From NCBI GenBank assembly GCA_036365515.1, contig CM070876.1:131466394-131530393 (forward strand): 64,000 nt of DNA. Reading direction: 5' to 3'. The notes below the pieces were generated by a model. It made no database searches and had not been told where the DNA came from. It worked only from the letters and a program-made list of their open reading frames with translations. Positions 58,956 to 64,000 of this stretch are shown one piece after another; within the stretch, counting starts at the first letter, position 1; the number at the start of each line of letters is the position of its first letter. The translations under genes were made by a program, and so were the position numbers. The stretch is from Torymus aiolomorphi. Taxonomy: Eukaryota; Arthropoda; Insecta; Hymenoptera; Torymidae.

Positions 58956-59260
58956 AAGGCTGGAGTGAAGGGGATCGCGGAAGGAGAAAATAGGTGAAGT
59001 GGGAGAGTGGGCGGTGGGAGGAGAGGGTGGTGTTTGCGAATTTTTGCAAAAGTTTGCAAAGAGTGGAAAAATGGATGAGGAGATGAGTGGGAGTGAGAGC
59101 GGGAGGCTGGTGGGTGGGGAAGTAGTGTTTGCGAATTTTTGCAAAAATTTGCAAAGAGAGGAAAAGTGATGCGGGGGTATATGGGAGCGAGTATAGGGGG
59201 TGGAGGGTGGTGTTTGGAAATATTGTGAAAATTTGCAAAAATTTGCGAAAAGTGAAAAAA
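58956..59260. repeat. G-rich tandem repeat, units of about 110 bp
   Basis: TTTGCGAATTTTTGCAAAA at 59032 and 59126, and a looser copy (AAAATTTGCAAAAATTTGCG) at 59226, each followed by GGAAAA or GTGAAAA and a G-rich GGGAG/GGTGGG segment. Spacing is about 95-100 bp. Antisense proline-rich ORFs here are artefacts. Confidence 0.75.
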
Positions 59261-59741
59261 GAGGAGGGCGCACCAGCGGCAGTGGCGGCGAGTGTAAGGT
59301 GGATGGACGGCGTTTATGGAATGAGGTTTAAAGGTGGTAAGGCGGGAGTGCGAGGGCAGGTGAGTTATATTTAAAAGATTGTAATAGGAGAGTAGGAATG
59401 CGTGGGTTGGTGAGTTTATTTTAAGAGTGTGAGACTATGCGGGGGCCAAAGAAAATTACGAGCTATGTAGGGGGATATGGGATGGGTGAGTCATGGGTAG
59501 GTGAATGAAATGAAAAGAGAAAAATAATGTCATTTTTTTTTTATTTGAATACTGAGTAGCTAAGTGTACATGTACATATATTTCTTAATTTATAGAATAA
59601 GATTAAATATTTTCTTACAGACGTACAGTCACACATACATACAGACAGAATTACATAAACTTTTTCGCTTTACAAATTTGAACGCAAGACGCACACTTAT
59701 TATTATGTTTTGAATTTTTATTAGTATGTTTAGTTATTTTT
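59261..59741. other. G-rich then AT-rich flank of Polinton copy 2
   Basis: GGGTGAGT/GTGAGTT-type words to about 59510, then AT-rich. No gene. The distal end of the second Polinton copy should lie here or beyond, and no homologue of the 51586 gene is present. Confidence 0.5.
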
Positions 59742-60157
59742 TTAAATAAAAAAAACGGTTAGTCTATCGTTCTCGGTAGCGTTACTTGAGAATAACGTAC
59801 AAAACATATTAAGGTTATAATTATTACACATATAAAAAAGGAAATTATCGCAGTACTGACAACACACAATCGAATTGAGGTCTTGAAGCTGTTGGATTTT
59901 CCATGTGTAGAAAGAGCAGTTTCATCAATATGATGTGAGACGGCTGGAGTAAGTCCATAGCTGTCAAAATAGACTCCATATCCATGAGAGTCGATATGGA
60001 TTGCGATCCAATGGGTTCCTGGTTTACTGCCTTCGTCCACATTAGCTACAATTGCACACGGCTTTTCCAGCACAAAGGGAATTTGATCTGCAGCAAACAC
60101 TCCGACTGTCCGCGCTCTGATGTGTATTAGGGCTTTCTGAAGCTGTAGACTGTTCAT
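59742..60157 (-). pseudogene. adenain-like protease, frameshifted
   Basis: Starts MNSLQLQKALIHIRARTVGV. His is in GTHWIAIHID and the acidic residue in YFDSYG. A one-base frameshift near 59910 separates these from the downstream frame that carries LQDLNSIVCCQYC and ends at TAA 59742-59744. The catalytic Cys is followed by Cys where the family usually has Gly. The start codon lies inside the preceding Maelstrom-like ORF in another frame, giving about 115 bp of overlap. Copy 1 has no such overlap. Confidence 0.82.
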
Positions 60158-60860
60158 TATCTATGTTGGTGTAGTGGTTTTCCTCCTCCAGTGTTGCTTC
60201 AGCCCTACTTTTTTTATCTGCCGACGAGGAGCTGGAAGTACGACTAATGCTGCACGATGATGTCGATGATGATTTGGAATTTTCCGAAACGTTTAATTTG
60301 CTTACGTTTTGAGACAATTCTTCAACGGTTTTTCGTTGCACGTTGACTATGTCGACAGAAGGTTTTGCGGCGTACAGTGTTTGTAATAACCACACACGTA
60401 ATTTATATGCATAACACAAAGCACAAGCAAAGTACTCCCTCTTACGTCCATGGTAAAAACAAAAATGTTCATTTACTCTGGGCAAATTTCTGAAAGAAGG
60501 GCAGCTATATTCTTCCAAATTAATTATTTGTCTGCACAACAGTTTTTCAAGAAACTCCATTTTTTGCCCTCCTCTTGTGTAGATTCTTAAAGAATTTCTT
60601 GTCACTTCTCGGAGGGAATTTAAAGCATCTTCCAGAGTAGATTCTCCATCAAACCACTCAATGCCACGATGAAAGCACGTTAAATAACTGTATGTTGCAA
60701 GAATACCTTTTGGGATTTTTTCACTATTGTATGGTGGTTTTATAATCCAATGGGCGAAAAAGTTGCAATCTGCGCTTATAACTGCAATTTCTTTCGGTAG
60801 AAATTCTCCCTCTTTGTCGTGGAATGCTTGGATATCTATAATGTAATCCTCTTTCTCCAT
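60042..60860 (-). CDS. Maelstrom-domain-like protein, intact
   Basis: 272 residues from MEKEDYIIDIQAF. The first 170 residues show an RNase H-fold pattern like the Maelstrom domain: YIIDIQ strand, PKEIAVI with a Glu, HRGIEWFDG, IYTRGGQK, NLEEYSCPSF, then CFYHGRKREYFAC, i.e. Cys-x2-His-x8-Cys, followed by ALCYAYKLRVWLL. A Glu plus Cys-His-Cys set is, as I recall, the zinc site of metazoan Maelstrom. A Ser-rich low-complexity tail follows (KSSSTSSCSISRTSSSSS) and a Cys-rich end that may be read-through. If real, it may bind RNA or act on the host piRNA system. That is inference. Confidence 0.55.
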   Translation of the reverse strand: MEKEDYIIDIQAFHDKEGEFLPKEIAVISADCNFFAHWIIKPPYNSEKIPKGILATYSYLTCFHRGIEWFDGESTLEDALNSLREVTRNSLRIYTRGGQKMEFLEKLLCRQIINLEEYSCPSFRNLPRVNEHFCFYHGRKREYFACALCYAYKLRVWLLQTLYAAKPSVDIVNVQRKTVEELSQNVSKLNVSENSKSSSTSSCSISRTSSSSSADKKSRAEATLEEENHYTNIDNEQSTASESPNTHQSADSRSVCCRSNSLCAGKAVCNCS

Positions 60861-60984
60861 TTTGTAGGTAGTAAGAGCTTCGATCTATGTAAGAAAACGT
60901 GTGGCCAAGAACTGACTTGAAACCGAAGAAAACATGGTTAGTTTTCTTTATGACTGTTGGTGTGGGTCGCCTTATGACGTCTCT

Positions 60985-61015
60985 CCCCTCTAGTGTGAAA
61001 TCTATTTATAGGCAA
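60985..61015 (-). promoter_or_regulatory. TATA box of Maelstrom-like gene
   Basis: TATAAATA on the - strand at 61010-61003, then a GAGGGGAG tract, about 145 bp before the ATG at 60860. The arrangement matches copy 1 (3311-3330). Confidence 0.5.
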
Positions 61016-61079
61016 CACCTGCATTCTAGCAAGGGGGTTTATGTAGCATTGGGGCGACACCTGTATCTCAACATGGGTC

Positions 61080-62076
61080 TTACGAGTTAAAATCGGCAAT
61101 TACTTGTCGAGCCGAATCTATCTCTAGCACATTATTGAATTCGGTAAAAGTATACAATTTATAGTTTTTCTTAATGTTTTTTCAAACTGTACTTCTATTC
61201 TCATGGTCCCATTTTTAACTAGATTCCAATGTCCGCAAATTGTGCCGATAAATCGGGTGTTAAATCAAAGGCAAATAAACAATAGCCGTTAGCATACTGG
61301 TCTCGGCTAATCGTATTTCCTTCGTTCGCGTAGAATATACCAGTGCCAGAGAAAAGAGTGTGATATGCCTCGACAAATTGTGGTGAATTTCCCGTAAATG
61401 ATGGCTGTAGAGGTTTGCTTGGGATGTGGGTCCCATCCACGTAAAGAGAAAGAAAATTAATTGAATAATTTTGGAAATTAAATGGATTGAGTTTTCGGTC
61501 CCCGTTGAAAGCCTTATTGTCTACAAACCCTAGAACAACTCTTTTTGGTAGTTGTCCTAAAATTACATTTTCTAAGCAATGGCCGTTGACTCCGATGTGT
61601 ATTATAAAAGATTTCACTTCAACTCTTGTTATAGGGTACTTTGCTGTAGTAGTGGCAAGCGTTTTAGAGTGTGCAACTAAAACAGTAGGATTCACTTTTA
61701 CACGACGAAGAAGTAACGTTGCTTCTGTGATGTGTACTGAATAATTTATATTACTAGCATCCATTAGACAAAAAGCATCTTCGGACCGCACGAGTCTTAG
61801 ACGTACTTCTACACCTTCATTCATTCTATTTTTAAACGCCTCCTTGAACGACATATTATTCGCTGTTACATCATCTAAAATATTTACACCAGCACGAAGA
61901 GCTTCCTTACCGACGGCATGAGCTCCGCGGCTCAAAAACGGGAGAGCGCTGCGAAACAAGCCCGTGAAAAACGAACTTAGTCCGTGACCTCTCTGCCATT
62001 GAACACCGACAAATACGTTGCTTACTCCACGACCACCTCCACCATACTGTTGTTGATACACGTCGTTGAAACTCAT
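61080..62076 (-). pseudogene. core/capsid fusion created by internal deletion
   Basis: The first 88 residues (MSFNDVYQQQYGGGG to KNRMNEG) align with the core-like protein 1418-1927. From about 61812 the frame becomes the capsid protein at VEVRLRLVRSEDAFCLMD. Compared with copy 1, roughly 0.85 kb is missing: the basic tail of the core protein, the intergenic gap and about 190 N-terminal capsid residues. The join is in frame and gives a 285-residue ORF to 61219. The family's C-terminus continues with two frameshifts (near 61230 and near 61150) and ends at TAA 61080-61082. It cannot make a normal capsid. Confidence 0.8.
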
Positions 62077-62091
62077 GTTTGAAAATATTAC

Positions 62092-62883
62092 TTAAAATTC
62101 TCTTTTGAAATGTAGTGTCACCGTCAACGTCCCAAACTCGAATGGGATTGCATGACCAAATTGATCTCTTATATCGATGTCTGTTGTCTGGAATCTAATA
62201 TTTAAAAGCGGTATATAATTAATTGGAGCAAATTTTTTCACTATTGTGCTACCGAAACTGAAGTCTTCAGCTTCAATATTGACTATTCTAAGTAGAGGTG
62301 CGTTGGTGTCACCTACCATACATGGTTCACACAGATTCGAGTATACAAAGAGTTGATCAGGAATGGCTCTCGCAAGACTGGCGGGATGTTTTTCTATAAA
62401 AATCCTTTCGCCACCCGCTGATTTCATTGGGGAAAACCCATCTTCAAGACCTAGAATACGTTTTACAGCCTCCGAAAATAGAACATCCTGGCAAGGCTTT
62501 CCGTCGTCCTGTCGTTTAATATTTTGCTTTATAACTATAAAACCACCTTTGTTATTAAAAGTTAATTTACTGCAGTCTCTTTTGTTATTTAAACTTGATA
62601 GTGAATCGTTTATTTCTTCTACGAGACTTTGTATAGAATCATAGATGCCGTGTTGAAAATAATATTCGCGATTTCCTGCTTGTGCTTTAACCAGTAACGT
62701 ATCTTCTCGTCTGAGGTGTAAAGTAGTACAGGGTATATGAATTTCCGACAGGCCGACCACCCACCTATCGTATAGTTCCACTTCTTTGCACAGACGTGTT
62801 GAAAAATTTGTTGTTGTGTTGTGTGGATAATACAACGTGCTGCTGTTACTGGGCAACACTATATTAAACTCGTTTCGATTCAT
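62092..62883 (-). CDS. putative minor capsid (penton-like) protein, intact
   Basis: 263 residues, MNRNEFNIVLPSNSSTLYYP to LHFKREF, no stops. Conserved with 604-1416 in the opening VLPSNSS motif, WVVGLSEIHIPC, ASLARAIPDQLFVYSNLCEP, VGDTNAPLLRIV and the closing FGTLTVTLHF. Start chosen at 62883 by alignment with copy 1. It lies 8 bp downstream of the integrase frame end and 15 bp upstream of the fusion gene. Confidence 0.62.
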   Translation of the reverse strand: MNRNEFNIVLPSNSSTLYYPHNTTTNFSTRLCKEVELYDRWVVGLSEIHIPCTTLHLRREDTLLVKAQAGNREYYFQHGIYDSIQSLVEEINDSLSSLNNKRDCSKLTFNNKGGFIVIKQNIKRQDDGKPCQDVLFSEAVKRILGLEDGFSPMKSAGGERIFIEKHPASLARAIPDQLFVYSNLCEPCMVGDTNAPLLRIVNIEAEDFSFGSTIVKKFAPINYIPLLNIRFQTTDIDIRDQFGHAIPFEFGTLTVTLHFKREF

Positions 62884-62890
62884 ATTATTA

Positions 62891-63938
62891 TTATAATTTT
62901 TGTAAATCTTTAGCTAAAACCCAAGAATTAAACTTATCCGGGTAACCGATTCAGCTTACAAAATATTGTTTTTTGCCACCTTTTCCTCTTTTTCGTAAAA
63001 TTTTATTAATCTTGTATTCTTGTTGATCCACTCGGTTTTTGTGAACGAGACTGAGTTCTTCAGGGTAAAAGTAACCTTCTATTTTTTCATTGTCAAAGTC
63101 TACCAGTTCGTATATAAATACATTTTGCCTTTTCAAAACTCTAACAATTTTAAATATTTCTTCACTCCAAGATTTTTCTGCACCTTTTTCAAACACGTTT
63201 TTTTCTCGACTTATGCGCACATAATCTCCAATTTTATACTTTGGTTTGCTGCGATAAACTTGGTTGCACGATGCACGCTCTACTAAATTTTTTCTGGCAA
63301 TATGAGCATTATATATAGCTACAGCAGCTGGTGGCATTTTTATGGTAGTGTGTATAGTTTTATTATATGCCGTAATAAATTGTTGCAGCACATCAACGTA
63401 CCGATGAGTATTTTTGTATGTAAAATATCTGTACATACGGTCTTTTAAAGTTCTAATAAAACGTTCTATTACAGCCGCTTTAACATCAGGATTTCGCACT
63501 ACACGAAATTGAATTTCGTTTTCTTTTAAAAATTTTTGTAGCACGTTTCCAACAAATTCTTTTCCGCGATCGGTTTGTAACAGGGCAGAACGACGACCTT
63601 TAGCAAATATTCTTTTAAAAGCTTGGGTAACTTCAAAAGTAGTTTTATCGCGTAAAGCTTCGCCCCAAACGTATTTACTCAAAACATCAATTACAACCAA
63701 AACGTGCGAAATGCCATCATTGTAATTTTTGAAAGATATCATTTGCATCAAATCTGCCTCCCAAACTTCTCAAGTCGTGGAAATTTTTGTCGTATAGCTT
63801 TATGCAATGTGTATTTGTCAACCATTCTTTAATTTCTTCTTTATCTGTTTTACTTTTGTTTACTCGAAGTATATTTCTTGCACCGGCAAAACCTGACGTA
63901 TTTTTTGGATCGAAATATTGCTTTTCGATATTCTCCAT
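62891..63938 (-). pseudogene. Polinton integrase with chromodomain, frameshift and stop
   Basis: N-terminal part MENIEKQYFDPKNTSGFAGA (zinc-less helical domain usual in Polinton integrases) is in one frame to about 63755. The catalytic core is in the next, beginning at the WEADL box. Catalytic residues: Asp in VVIDVLSKYVW, Asp in LLQTDRGKEFVG, Glu in VIERFIRTLK, with 34 residues between the second Asp and Glu. MPPAAVA and the basic SH3-like region follow. The chromodomain is interrupted by TGA at 62951-62953 (Trp expected) and runs to TAA 62891-62893. Otherwise complete, about 345 codons. Confidence 0.88.
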
Positions 63939-64000
63939 ATTAAAATTTTATCCAATAAGCGATGTGACTTTTTGGTTGTTTACCTTGTGGTGTTGAAGAA
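63939..64000. other. upstream of copy-2 integrase
   Basis: 62 bp with no feature seen. The rest of the element continues outside the window. Confidence 0.5.

Larger units (their letters stand above)
59742..63938 (-). mobile_element. Polinton/Maverick-like element, copy 2
   Basis: On the - strand: integrase (63938-62891), minor capsid (62883-62092), core-capsid fusion (62076-61080), Maelstrom-like (60860-60042), protease (60157-59742). The same order and spacing as copy 1 but clearly diverged protein sequences and AT-richer DNA, so a separate lineage or an old insertion rather than a recent duplicate. The window ends 62 bp beyond the integrase start. Confidence 0.85.

Noticed and set aside
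58772..59273. Proline-rich antisense ORFs of 95-120 codons
   Set aside because: They run through the G-rich tandem repeats and share no domain.

Overview
The window looks like a stretch of an arthropod genome, most likely an insect and possibly a hymenopteran. The reasons are cecropia/mellifera-like mariners, BEL/Pao and Gypsy retroelements, P-element-like THAP transposases with introns, and many small inverted-repeat elements with CGAGCGAAGCGAG-type cores. The species is inference only. I recognise no ordinary host gene. The window is almost entirely transposons nested inside one another, and most coding regions are broken.

Layout. Positions 1-4389 and 50178-52440 (+ strand) are two halves of one Polinton/Maverick-like virus-derived element. 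In order it encodes the integrase C-terminus with a chromodomain, a putative minor capsid protein, a basic core-like protein, an F54H12.2-type putative capsid protein, a protein resembling the Maelstrom domain, an adenain-type cysteine protease, and a protein with a KKRKV-type nuclear signal. A BEL/Pao LTR retrotransposon (4390-50172, - strand) is inserted inside the protease gene, and the 5-bp target duplication AGTGG is still readable on both sides. The BEL body is itself split twice. A 27.9-kb block (7298-35222), bounded by inverted repeats of over 3 kb, sits in its reverse transcriptase. An 11.2-kb element with tandem-unit inverted repeats (about 36276-47521) sits between gag and pol and contains a head-to-head Gypsy duplication.

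The 27.9-kb block holds three copies of one roughly 3.3-kb repeat (A1, A2, A3), a broken P-like transposase that is itself interrupted by a 2.6-kb inverted-repeat element, a ~93-bp satellite that reverses orientation once, and a 13.8-kb palindrome (21760-35577). Both palindrome arms carry the same internally deleted mariner, the same TA-flanked MITE and a piece of the BEL reverse transcriptase. A1 retains the empty site for both the mariner and the MITE, which gives a relative chronology.

Positions 52449-59741 carry microsatellites, a strong G-quadruplex tract, foldback elements, a second intron-containing P-like transposase with a mariner in one intron, and G-rich tandem repeats. Positions 59742-63938 (- strand) are a second, diverged Polinton-like element with the same gene order as the first. 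It has an intact Maelstrom-like gene and minor-capsid gene, but its core and capsid genes are fused by an internal deletion. The repeated linkage integrase, minor capsid, core, capsid, Maelstrom-like, protease in two diverged copies is the best evidence that these genes form one virus-like module. A virus-derived element carrying a relative of a piRNA-pathway factor is the most interesting biological possibility here.
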